From Bacillota bacterium (lineage in GTDB: Bacteria; Bacillota; Clostridia; Lachnospirales; Lachnospiraceae), in assembly GCA_023411225.1 (NCBI GenBank), contig JAEYPA010000163.1:1-59600 (forward strand): DNA of 59,600 nt. The letters run 5' to 3'. The position numbers and the translations under genes are program-made. The notes beneath the pieces were generated by a model that was not told the origin of the DNA, searched no databases, and saw only the letters and a program-made list of their open reading frames with translations. Positions 52,041-59,600 of the stretch are shown here, in pieces (within the stretch, counting starts at the first letter, position 1; every line of letters starts with the position of its first letter).

Positions 52041-53831
52041 ATGAATTTATTAACCATACAAGAGGTTACCCATAGTTATTCTGAACGTTATTTGTTAAAA
52101 AATGCATCCATGGGTATTAATGAAGGGGAAAAGATTGGATTAATTGGAATAAATGGTACAGGCAAATCTACCTTATTAAAAATAGCAGCAGGTCTCATAG
52201 AACCGGATGAGGGACGAGTGGTAAAGGGAAACCAGATACATGTAGAGTATTTGCCTCAGACACCGGTGTTTGATCATACGAAGACGTTACTTCAGAATGT
52301 AGTTGAGGGAAAAGATATCCACTCAGATATCTGGACGATGGAGGCAGATGCCAAGGCGATGCTTATGAAACTTGCCATTACGGATTTTACTTGTAATCCG
52401 GATACCTTAAGCGGAGGACAGAGAAAGCGTGCTGCTCTGGTAAGGACTTTACTTACGCCAGCAGATATCTTAGTTCTTGACGAGCCTACGAATCATTTGG
52501 ATAACGAGATGGTAGAATGGTTAGAAGATTATCTGAAACGGTATAAGGGAGCCCTGTTAATGGTAACCCATGACCGTTATTTTCTGGATAAAGTCACAAA
52601 CAAAATTGTAGAAATTGACATAGGAAATCTTTACACCTACGAAGCCAACTATTCCGGTTTTCTTGATTTGAAAGCCCAGAGAGAGGATATCGAGCTGGCT
52701 ACAGAGAGAAAAAACAAAAGTCTGTATCGGATGGAGCTAGAGTGGATTAAACGTGGGGCACGAGCGAGAAGTACAAAACAAAAGGCTAGAATAGAGCGTT
52801 TTGAGGAACTAAGAGACAGAGACAGAATCGAAACTGACGGCAAAGTGGAACTTAACTCTGTAGCTTCTCGTCTAGGGAAAAAAACCATTGAGGTGGACCA
52901 CGTGAATAAATCATTTGGGGACAAGTGTGTCATCCAGGACTTTTCCTATATTTTCTTGAAAAACGACCGAGTTGGTATTATTGGACCTAACGGCTGCGGT
53001 AAGACGACCTTACTAAATATTTTGACTGGGCATCTTACTCCTGATACAGGCACGGTAGAAATAGGGCAGACTGTAAAAATAGGTTATTTTGCTCAGGAGA
53101 ATAAAGCACTTCCTGAGAATAGTTTGGTAATTGACTGTGTTCGCCAGATCGGAGAATATATTGAAACTACAGATGGTAAAATAACTGCTAGCAGGATGTG
53201 TGAGCGTTTCTTGTTTGACTCCGCCATGCAATATACTACAGTGGATCGTTTGTCAGGTGGAGAGAAGAGAAGGCTCTACCTTCTTATGGTATTGATGGAA
53301 GCACCAAATATTCTGATTCTGGATGAGCCTACCAACGACCTAGATATTCAGACGCTAACAATACTAGAAGATTATCTGACAACCTTTGATGGAATTGTCA
53401 TTACCGTATCGCATGATCGCTTTTTCCTAGATAAGCTTGTGGAGCGTATCTTTGCCTTTGAAGGCAATGGAAGGATTACACAGTATGAAGGTAATTACAG
53501 TGACTATAAGGCAGTGGCCAAGGAAAGTGTAGAAAGCAGTGAAAGTAAGCCGGTGACGGATAAGAAAGCCTCTGTAGCAAAGGTAAAGGATAGGAAAATA
53601 AAGTTTACTTACCAAGAGCAGAGGGAGTATAATGAGATAGATAAAGTCATTGAAGGCTTGGAACATAGTATTGAGGAGTTAGAGGAAGCGATTAAGCAGG
53701 CGGCTACTGATTTTGTAAAGCTCAATGCTCTGATGGAAGAAAAGGAAACTAAAGAGAAACTTCTGGAAGAAAAAATGGACCGTTGGGTCTATCTAAATGA
53801 TCTGGCTGAGCAGATTGAAAACCAGCAATAA
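52041..53831 (+). CDS. ABC-F family ATPase (Uup-like)
   Basis: 596 residues, with two complete ABC domains: Walker A GINGTGKST and GPNGCGKTT, signatures LSGGQRKRAALVRTL and LSGGEKRRLYLLMVL, Walker B ILVLDEPTNHLDN and ILILDEPTNDLDI, switch His in THDR and SHDR. The C-terminal coiled coil (~520-596, QEQREYNEIDKVIEGLEHSIEELEEA) is the Uup/ABC_tran_CTD extension, linked to DNA or ribosome binding. All catalytic motifs are intact, in contrast to its divergent neighbour. Confidence 0.92.
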   Translation: MNLLTIQEVTHSYSERYLLKNASMGINEGEKIGLIGINGTGKSTLLKIAAGLIEPDEGRVVKGNQIHVEYLPQTPVFDHTKTLLQNVVEGKDIHSDIWTMEADAKAMLMKLAITDFTCNPDTLSGGQRKRAALVRTLLTPADILVLDEPTNHLDNEMVEWLEDYLKRYKGALLMVTHDRYFLDKVTNKIVEIDIGNLYTYEANYSGFLDLKAQREDIELATERKNKSLYRMELEWIKRGARARSTKQKARIERFEELRDRDRIETDGKVELNSVASRLGKKTIEVDHVNKSFGDKCVIQDFSYIFLKNDRVGIIGPNGCGKTTLLNILTGHLTPDTGTVEIGQTVKIGYFAQENKALPENSLVIDCVRQIGEYIETTDGKITASRMCERFLFDSAMQYTTVDRLSGGEKRRLYLLMVLMEAPNILILDEPTNDLDIQTLTILEDYLTTFDGIVITVSHDRFFLDKLVERIFAFEGNGRITQYEGNYSDYKAVAKESVESSESKPVTDKKASVAKVKDRKIKFTYQEQREYNEIDKVIEGLEHSIEELEEAIKQAATDFVKLNALMEEKETKEKLLEEKMDRWVYLNDLAEQIENQQ

Positions 53832-53896
53832 GGGCAACATTACTTATATTAGATAATTGATAGATTAAGTAAAAGTAGAATCTGGAGGGAATTTAT

Positions 53897-55792
53897 TTGA
53901 CAAAGAAAAACGAGAGTTCATGGGAAATAGTATATGGATCACCAAAGGCTTTGGGGGTGACGAAAGAGGGTTCAATTACGTATTTTTCCGTGGCTATGGA
54001 ATCCTCCTTAGATTCATTTCTGCACATTTATAAAAAGGGTAGTAAGGATAAATTTCTTACAGTGCCCCTAGAAGATAAATATCGGTTAGGAGATGTCCTA
54101 ACGATAGGAATTGACAAGCTACCTGAAGAAGAATTGGAATATACCTATGAAGCCAATCATAGAGAATATGTAGATCCCTATGCCAAGAAGGTTGTTGGAA
54201 GAAGTAACTGGGGTGTATATTCAGATTCTAAGGAAGAACCTATCCGTGGAGGGATAGAATCTGCCCATTTTGACTGGACAGGAGATCGAAAACTAGAACT
54301 GGCTTATGAGGAGTTGATTCTGTATAAACTTCATGTTAGGGGATTTACAAGACATGCTTCTTCTAAGGTAACACACAAGGGGACTTATCTGGGTGTTATA
54401 GAAAAGCTTCCTTACTTAAAGGGATTAGGCATCAATGCCATTGAGCTAATGCCTGCTTATGCATTTAATGAGATTGAGGAAATGGATAGGGGTTCAAGAG
54501 GGACAACAGGATATCAAGCTTTTTTGCAGCAACAAAAGGGCAATTTAAAGCCATCTATTAAGATAAATTATTGGGGTTATACAAAGGATGCCTATTATAT
54601 GGCGCCGAAGGAGGCCTATAGCTGTTCGAATCCGGTGGTTGAGTTTAAGCAGTTGGTTAAGGAATGCCACAAAGCAGGAATTGAATTGATTATGGAATTC
54701 TACTTTGAACCCGGTTTTAATCCTTTGTATGCCTTGTCCTGTCTACATCACTGGGTAGAGGAATATCATGTAGATGGATTTCATTTTAACAGCAATGGAC
54801 TTAATCCGAGCTTGGCTGCCGCAGATCCTTATCTTACCAGAGTTAAGTTAATGAGTGATTTCATTCCAACCAATGAAATCTATTCTTATAGAAAGCCAGC
54901 TTACGAGAATATGGCAGTGTATAATGACAATTATCAGACTGACATCAGGAGATTCCTTAAGGGAGATGAAGAACAAACCGGCAAATTTGGCGCGCAATTT
55001 AAAGAAAAGCCGGCGAAGATTGGTAAAATCAACTATATAACCAATACCAATGGATTTACTTTGGCAGATTTATATACCTATGATGTAAAGCATAATGAGG
55101 CCAATGGGGAAGATAACAAGGACGGCACCGACTATAATTATAGCTGGAACTGTGGAAAAGAAGGAGTTTCAAGGTCAAAGAAGGTATTAGAACTTAGACA
55201 GCGTCAGATTCGCAATGCATTTATTACCTTATTCTTGAGCCAGGGAACACCGTTACTCTTAGCAGGAGATGAGTTTTTGAATTCCCAAAATGGTAATAAT
55301 AACGCCTATTGTCAGGATAATGAGATCACCTGGCTCAATTGGAACCAACTGAAAACCAACGTCGCAATTTATGATTTTGTAAAGCAAATGATAGCTTTAA
55401 GAAAGGCACACCCAATTTTGCATAGACAGGATGAGTTCAGATTAATGGACTACATATCTTGTGGTCTTCCAGATCTGTCTTTTCATGGTATGAAAGCCTG
55501 GTATCCGGATTATTCCCTTTACAGTCGGGTGTTAGGAATACTGCTTTGTGGAAAATATGTGAAAGTTAGCCATACAGAGTATGATGAGTCCTTTTATTTT
55601 GCCTATAATATGCACTGGGAGAATCATATGTTTGACCTCCCAAGCCCACCAAATGGGAAAGAGTGGTGTATATTATTGGACAGTAGCCGAGCTTTTGGTG
55701 AGGAAAAGAAGGAATTGATCAATTTACAGAAAGATACTATTCTGATAAAGCCTCGCTCCATTGTGGTGTTAATTAGTAAAAACGTAAAGTAG
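53897..55792 (+). CDS. GH13 isoamylase/GlgX-family pseudoenzyme
   Basis: The protein has the plan of bacterial glycogen-debranching enzymes: N-terminal beta-sandwich (~10-130), (beta/alpha)8 domain (~135-540) and a short beta C-terminal domain. The family stretch FTLADLYTYDVKHNEANGED and SWNCG is preserved. The four catalytic regions are not. The nucleophile position of GFRFD is Asn (DGFHFN298), the acid/base region reads KLMSD where AE is expected (Asp321), and the stabiliser HDGFTL is T384-N385-GFTL. Region I lacks the DVVYNH motif. So hydrolysis is very unlikely; glycan binding or regulation is the likely role (inference). TTG start, CTGGAGGGAATT upstream. Confidence 0.85.
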   Translation: MTKKNESSWEIVYGSPKALGVTKEGSITYFSVAMESSLDSFLHIYKKGSKDKFLTVPLEDKYRLGDVLTIGIDKLPEEELEYTYEANHREYVDPYAKKVVGRSNWGVYSDSKEEPIRGGIESAHFDWTGDRKLELAYEELILYKLHVRGFTRHASSKVTHKGTYLGVIEKLPYLKGLGINAIELMPAYAFNEIEEMDRGSRGTTGYQAFLQQQKGNLKPSIKINYWGYTKDAYYMAPKEAYSCSNPVVEFKQLVKECHKAGIELIMEFYFEPGFNPLYALSCLHHWVEEYHVDGFHFNSNGLNPSLAAADPYLTRVKLMSDFIPTNEIYSYRKPAYENMAVYNDNYQTDIRRFLKGDEEQTGKFGAQFKEKPAKIGKINYITNTNGFTLADLYTYDVKHNEANGEDNKDGTDYNYSWNCGKEGVSRSKKVLELRQRQIRNAFITLFLSQGTPLLLAGDEFLNSQNGNNNAYCQDNEITWLNWNQLKTNVAIYDFVKQMIALRKAHPILHRQDEFRLMDYISCGLPDLSFHGMKAWYPDYSLYSRVLGILLCGKYVKVSHTEYDESFYFAYNMHWENHMFDLPSPPNGKEWCILLDSSRAFGEEKKELINLQKDTILIKPRSIVVLISKNVK

Positions 55793-55815
55793 ATGTAACC
55801 AGGAGGATTAGCTTA

Positions 55816-56544
55816 ATGTCAGAAGTAAAAGGAAATGGGGTACTGACTTCCTTCCATCTGAAACTCATTGCCATACTATCCATGACAATGGATCATGTTG
55901 GAGCAGCACTATTCCCTAATGCTAACATTGGAGGATTTGAGTACCTAAGAGTGATAGGTAGATTAGCCTTTCCGATATTTTGTTTCCTTATTGTTGAGGG
56001 CTTCTTTCATACCAGAGATGTAAGAAAATATCTAGTTCGCCTCTTTTTGTTTGCGCTAGTCTCAGAAGTTCCCTTTGATGTGCTGTTTAATAATACTGGT
56101 AACCTATGGGCCATGCAAAATATATTCTGTACCTTGTTTTTAGGGTTAGTTGCAATTTATGCAATAGATGATGTAAGAGAAAAAAAGGGGCAGAATACAT
56201 TTGCTATCTCTGCTATACTGGTGGCAGTAGCTATAGTGGCACACTTTGCAAATGTTGACTATGCAGAGCTTGGTATATTCTATATCGTATTATTCTATTT
56301 GTATCGAGGAAGAAATCTGCAGATTTTTTTAATTCTTGTGGTACTGAACCTGTTATTTTGCGGTGCTAGTAATATACAGATGTTTAGTGCCCTGGCGGTA
56401 CCAATTATTGCCTGCTACAATGGCAGGCAAGGTCCAAAGGTCAAGTACCTGTTTTATATGTATTATCCACTTCATCTGGCGATTATTACTGGAATCTATG
56501 TCTGCTTATATGGTCATATGCCAACGGATTATTTTAAATGGTAA
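55816..56544 (+). CDS. TraX-like integral membrane protein
   Basis: 242 residues with about eight helices. TraX family pattern: FHLKLIAILSMTMDHVGAALFP near the N-terminus (K-x-x-A-x-x-x-M-x-x-D-H), RVIGRLAFPIFCFLIVEGFFHT and VSEVPFDVLFN. Named after the conjugation-associated pilin acetylase, but in Firmicutes it is a chromosomal, acyltransferase-3-like protein of unknown substrate. GGAGGATTAGCTT precedes the ATG. It follows the GH13 pseudoenzyme by 23 bases and is likely cotranscribed, which points to a surface glycan context (inference). Confidence 0.85.
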   Translation: MSEVKGNGVLTSFHLKLIAILSMTMDHVGAALFPNANIGGFEYLRVIGRLAFPIFCFLIVEGFFHTRDVRKYLVRLFLFALVSEVPFDVLFNNTGNLWAMQNIFCTLFLGLVAIYAIDDVREKKGQNTFAISAILVAVAIVAHFANVDYAELGIFYIVLFYLYRGRNLQIFLILVVLNLLFCGASNIQMFSALAVPIIACYNGRQGPKVKYLFYMYYPLHLAIITGIYVCLYGHMPTDYFKW

Positions 56545-56600
56545 GATGGATGGTTCTCCTGTTCTTTCCTTCGACGAGTATTCATCATAAATACAATTAT

Positions 56601-56629
56601 TTGACATTATATTACAGACATGCTACTAT
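56601..56629 (+). promoter_or_regulatory. Sigma-A promoter of the riboswitch-controlled gene
   Basis: TTGACA (56601-56606), 17-bp spacer, TACTAT (56624-56629). Predicted transcript start ~56636, just before the aptamer. Confidence 0.75.
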
Positions 56630-56663
56630 AAATGTAAACATAATAATTAAAGCATAAGAATTC

Positions 56664-56748
56664 TTTACACGATAATGGCAAACTACTTGAAAGAGTGGGA
56701 CGCAAAACTATAGGGCCTTTTATATGGCAGCCAGTTTCCGAAGGGGGG
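56664..56748 (+). ncRNA. Cyclic di-GMP-I (GEMM-I) riboswitch
   Basis: Core elements in order: ACGATAATGGCAAAC (P1/P2 junction), hairpin CTACTT-GAAA-GAGTGG with the GAAA tetraloop, the invariant GGGACGCAAA, then a P3 stem with the tetraloop-receptor half GGCAGCCAG, and TTTCCGA closing P1. These match the conserved positions of the GEMM-I aptamer. The aptamer 3' side runs directly into AAGGGGGGAT, the ribosome binding site of the TTG start at 56758. Control is therefore most likely at translation initiation: no terminator hairpin is seen between aptamer and start. Whether ligand turns expression on or off cannot be told from the sequence. Confidence 0.93.
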
Positions 56749-56757
56749 ATTTTTTTG

Positions 56758-59121
56758 TTGTCTAAACGTAGGTGTTATATCTCTATAAGTCTTATCTTTA
56801 TTCTTATTTTTCTAATCTATTCTTCTACCTTAGTGGAAGCCGTTGCAAAAAAACGATTCAATCAAACATCTATTACCTTAGATATTAACCAATCCTATTC
56901 ATTAAAACTATTAGGCGTAAAGGATACCATTAAATGGTCTACAACAAATAAAAAAATAGCAACTGTTAATAAAAATGGCAAGGTTACTGCTGTTTCTAAT
57001 GGGAGAGTCATTATAAGAGCGAAAGCTGGAAAGAAAACCTATTCTTGTACAGTAACAGTTCGAAAGGCGTCCATCAATAAGGCAAGTCTTACATTAGGGG
57101 AAGGAAAAACTTACACCTTAAGAGTAAAAGGAATAAAAGGAACAGTGACTTGGAAAAGCAAGAATACCAAGATAGCAACTGTGAACAAAAATGGTAAAGT
57201 CACTGCCTTAAAGAATGGTACAGTAATAATATCTGGCAGAGTAAACAAGGTGACTTTAAATTGCAAAGTTAAGGTGACACATCATCACTCTTATAAAAGT
57301 AAAGTTACAAGAAAGCCTACTTGCTATACAGGTGGAGTTCTAACATACACATGTTCTTGTGGGTATTCTCATACAGAGCCTATAATGCCAAAGGAGCATA
57401 CTCCGAGTAAATGGATTTTAGAGAGTGAAGCTACCTATCTGGCGGATGGAATGTATATAAAAAAATGTACAGAATGTGATAGCGTCATAGACTGTAAAGT
57501 AATACCTATGATCCCACATACACATAACTACATAAAAAAAGTGACCATAAAGCCAACTTGTCAGTCGTATGGATTGGAAGTAGATATTTGTAGTATGTGT
57601 GGTTACGTGCCTACTTCTCAGTATCTTACAATGCTTGATCATGATTTTGAATGTGTGAATCATGTAGATCCAACTTGTACCGATAGAGGTTACAATACAT
57701 ATAAATGTAAAGGATGTAGCGTAACAAAAATTAGTGATTATATTAGTCCACTGAATCATTCTTATGAGCGAATCTCCACTTCAGCTACTTGTGAAGAAAG
57801 TGGCGACGAAACTTATAGATGTACAAGATGTGATAGTACGATGCAAGAATATGACAAACCATCGGGACATAATTATGTTGAAATTAATCGAACTAAACCT
57901 ACGTGTACCGAAACAGGGGAAATTGTAAGAGAGTGTACGAAATGTCATAAACATGTTACTGAGACGATAAAAGCCACTGGTCATTCCTATGGAAAATGGG
58001 AGACAATTCTACCTACCTCATATGAATCCTTTGGTAGTAGGTCTCGTGAATGTACAAAATGTGGAAAGGAAGATAAGCAACTTATTATATGGGTGGATTA
58101 TGGTGATCCAGACGGGGAAAAGCATTTGGTATATGGTAATTTTTATATGGAATATGCCAAAGAATTATTTAAACTTACCAATGAAATACGTGTACAAAAT
58201 GGTCGAGATGAATTAATATGGGATAATTCGTTAGATAATTATACTCTAATAAGGGCCACAGAAGCTGCATCCAGAGAAGATTGGGATCTATGTCATAAAA
58301 GACCTAATGAATTACTTCGTGGGGAGGGGTTTGCTGAAAATATAACATATAATTGTGGAGAAGGAAGCACCCCACAGCATGCTCTAAAGTGTTTTGTTAA
58401 CTCCTACTCTCACTACCGATGTATGTTAGAATCTTTTTGGAATACTGTTAATATGGCTTGCTTCAAATTTTACGAGGGAGGTTCCGTCTGCTATTTATGG
58501 ATACAAGTTTTCAATATTGATAAGTCTTTGCTACCACATGTACATTCTTATACTCCTCAATCTATTGTGAGGGTGGAACCGACCTGTACAAAAGATGGTT
58601 CTATCACAAAGAAGTGTTATGAATGTGGGGAAGAAGAGTTTGAAATCCTTCCTAGCTATGGACATGATTTTGTGAAAGATGATAGGAACTGTATTGTGCC
58701 AACGTCATATTATTATGGAAGGGATGCTTATTCTTGTAATCATTGTAATCTTTCAAAGGTAATTTTGATTCCAAGATTAGGCGAAGAGGATTCCACTTTA
58801 CCAAAGGGATATATTGATTATGAGATACGTCAAACCCTAATTGATAAACTGAATGAAGAGATTAGTAGTCATAAGACAGTAGTAAATGACTTAGGTAGTT
58901 ATTTTCTGGCTGAATGGGATTTGGTAGATTCGATCCCTAAGAGTCCTGGTTATTCTTCCATAGATGATTTACTAAGTGCTTGGGAAAACAGTACTGCATA
59001 TCAAAATATTGTTCATCAATGGAAACCGTGTTATGATTTGTATCTTACCGTATTTGTTCGTGAAGATGCCGATAATAGTAAAAAATATTATTTTACTTCA
59101 GGTCAACCTCTTATATATTAA
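56758..59121 (+). CDS. Exported Ig-like / Cys-repeat / CAP-domain surface protein
   Basis: TTG 56758 follows GGGGGG by nine bases; a GTG at 56695 is inside the riboswitch and cannot be the start. The signal peptide ends near VEAVAKK. Two Big_2-like Ig domains (~35-180; core WSTTNKKIATV and WKSKNTKIATV) are followed by seven ~33-residue repeats of the type H-x-Y/F ... PTC ... G ... C-x-x-C. A CAP/SCP domain follows (~465-600; LFKLTNEIRVQNGRDEL, then the family's H-x-R-P site in CHKRPNELLRGEGFAENI). Two more Cys-repeats and a ~120-residue C-terminal part end the protein. No sorting signal. Expression is under c-di-GMP. Confidence 0.88.
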   Translation: MSKRRCYISISLIFILIFLIYSSTLVEAVAKKRFNQTSITLDINQSYSLKLLGVKDTIKWSTTNKKIATVNKNGKVTAVSNGRVIIRAKAGKKTYSCTVTVRKASINKASLTLGEGKTYTLRVKGIKGTVTWKSKNTKIATVNKNGKVTALKNGTVIISGRVNKVTLNCKVKVTHHHSYKSKVTRKPTCYTGGVLTYTCSCGYSHTEPIMPKEHTPSKWILESEATYLADGMYIKKCTECDSVIDCKVIPMIPHTHNYIKKVTIKPTCQSYGLEVDICSMCGYVPTSQYLTMLDHDFECVNHVDPTCTDRGYNTYKCKGCSVTKISDYISPLNHSYERISTSATCEESGDETYRCTRCDSTMQEYDKPSGHNYVEINRTKPTCTETGEIVRECTKCHKHVTETIKATGHSYGKWETILPTSYESFGSRSRECTKCGKEDKQLIIWVDYGDPDGEKHLVYGNFYMEYAKELFKLTNEIRVQNGRDELIWDNSLDNYTLIRATEAASREDWDLCHKRPNELLRGEGFAENITYNCGEGSTPQHALKCFVNSYSHYRCMLESFWNTVNMACFKFYEGGSVCYLWIQVFNIDKSLLPHVHSYTPQSIVRVEPTCTKDGSITKKCYECGEEEFEILPSYGHDFVKDDRNCIVPTSYYYGRDAYSCNHCNLSKVILIPRLGEEDSTLPKGYIDYEIRQTLIDKLNEEISSHKTVVNDLGSYFLAEWDLVDSIPKSPGYSSIDDLLSAWENSTAYQNIVHQWKPCYDLYLTVFVREDADNSKKYYFTSGQPLIY

Positions 59122-59141
59122 TTAAGGTGCAATTCTTTACA

Positions 59142-59171
59142 GGGGAAAGAGAATGTATATTCTCTTTCCCC
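59142..59171. terminator. Terminator between convergent genes
   Basis: Perfect 13-bp stem GGGGAAAGAGAAT / ATTCTCTTTCCCC with loop GTAT. It overlaps the last base of the - strand gene. No T-run, A/T-rich both sides. Confidence 0.75.
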
Positions 59172-59374
59172 TAAAACATCTGAGAATAGTCTTTTTCAGA
59201 ATAAGTAGTTGGCATGGGAATGGAAAAGGATCCATAGGAATCATATGTGAATCCATCCATGGAAGTAAAGGTGTCTGCAGGAGGGCAGTACATATAATGA
59301 TCTTTCTCATAGCTTAAAATACTTTCATGGCCTGGGAACCGATAAGATCTGCTTTTTCCAGAGTAGTAAAACAT
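59171..59374 (-). CDS. Small Tyr/Ser-rich protein (67 residues)
   Basis: The start at 59374 is chosen because TAAGGAGGTA lies eight bases upstream on the - strand. The product (MFYYSGKSRSYRFPGHESIL..., ending TTYSEKDYSQMF) is rich in Tyr, Ser, Pro and Met, has one Cys, and has no signal or membrane segment. The strong ribosome binding site supports a real gene. Not recognised; the composition resembles small spore- or coat-associated proteins, but that is only an impression. Confidence 0.6.
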   Translation of the reverse strand: MFYYSGKSRSYRFPGHESILSYEKDHYMYCPPADTFTSMDGFTYDSYGSFSIPMPTTYSEKDYSQMF

Positions 59375-59488
59375 GTGTATTACCTCCTTAGAAATTATCA
59401 AATTTCACTCCCATAGTATTTGCAAATTGAAACATAATATTCTACAATAGATGGAGTAAGAATAGAGGAAGAAAGGTACAATAATAAT

Positions 59489-59600
59489 ATGATTGCACTA
59501 CAGATTCAGGATGTAAAAATCATGATGTCCCAGCTATTAGTTCATTCCTTATTTGATAATTTTTTGGTGAATGAGATGGATATAGATACTGCTACTTCCC
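59489..59600 (+). CDS. 5' end of an uncharacterised protein gene (truncated by window)
   Basis: ATG 59489 opens a frame with no stop to the window end: MIALQIQDVKIMMSQLLVHS, then LFDNFLVNEMDIDTATS. AGGAAGAAAGG lies 12 bases upstream. The start resembles, from memory, the DUF5721 family of Clostridia, a short protein of unknown function. Only 37 residues are visible. Confidence 0.6.
   Translation, partial: MIALQIQDVKIMMSQLLVHSLFDNFLVNEMDIDTATS

Noticed and set aside
56695..56757. GTG start giving an 808-residue surface protein
   Set aside because: The GTG and the first 21 codons are inside the c-di-GMP aptamer (GAGTGGGACGCAAA).
1..59600. tRNA, rRNA and CRISPR arrays
   Set aside because: Intergenic stretches were read for cloverleaf arms, rRNA-like conserved blocks and regularly spaced direct repeats; none was found.

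Overview
The window reads as a chromosome segment of a low-GC, strictly anaerobic Clostridia-type Firmicute, most likely a Lachnospiraceae relative. This is inferred from the A/T-rich codon use, strong AGGAGG-type ribosome binding sites, sigma-A promoters with 17-bp spacers, an Ech-type energy-converting hydrogenase, secreted bacterial Ig-like (Big_2) proteins and a c-di-GMP-I riboswitch. No rRNA, tRNA, CRISPR array or complete insertion sequence was found. About 40 protein genes are supported, nearly all on the + strand; the - strand carries a response regulator, a CNNM/CorC protein, an ABC-F ATPase and one very small gene.

Layout. 1-4.8 kb: a MacAB-like export operon (two membrane-fusion adaptors, an FtsX-type permease, a small QFPGG-repeat protein split by a -1 frameshift at a perfect A AAA AAG heptamer, and the ATPase), closed by a terminator. 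4.8-15.0 kb: a single-promoter operon for the six-subunit Ech [NiFe] hydrogenase plus hypA-F-C-D-E. hypB and a large-subunit protease are absent. 15.0-19.3 kb: a scarred accessory zone with an ABC-ATPase tail fragment, a second deletion-riddled hypE, an IS-like palindrome, a VOC protein, an unknown 213-residue protein with a decayed tail copy, and a large metalloprotease-like exported protein. 19.3-23.2 kb: an FtsX/ATPase exporter pair and a HAD phosphatase. 23.3-32.6 kb: Na/Pi symporter, acyl-CoA ligase, proA, GNAT, Ig-like secreted protein, Kef-type antiporter and a DUF5662-like protein.

32.9-38.2 kb: a Wadjet/Mks-type SMC operon, jetA-jetB-jetC, with no jetD nuclease next to it. 38.3-43.7 kb: a degenerate Nudix protein, then pyrC-pyrF-pyrK-pyrD-pyrE and a 50-residue membrane peptide. 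43.8-48.0 kb: a divergent two-component system beside an exported flavinylated fumarate-reductase-like lipoprotein, a likely sensor/regulator/terminal-reductase module. 48.2-53.8 kb: GNAT, CNNM/CBS protein and two ABC-F ATPases; one of these looks damaged at one of its two composite ATP sites. 53.9-56.5 kb: a GH13 isoamylase-family protein that has lost all three catalytic carboxylates, and a TraX-like membrane protein. 56.6-59.1 kb: a promoter and c-di-GMP-I riboswitch controlling a large exported Ig-like / Cys-repeat / CAP-domain protein. The window ends in a small tyrosine-rich - strand gene and the start of one further gene.

Together the genes suggest a fermenter that disposes of electrons as H2 through Ech (conserving energy from ferredoxin) and through an extracytoplasmic flavin reductase, and that adjusts its surface in response to c-di-GMP. 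The points most worth following up are the riboswitch-controlled surface protein, the jetABC cluster without jetD, the GH13 pseudoenzyme, the possible programmed frameshift and the hypE/ABC duplication scars.
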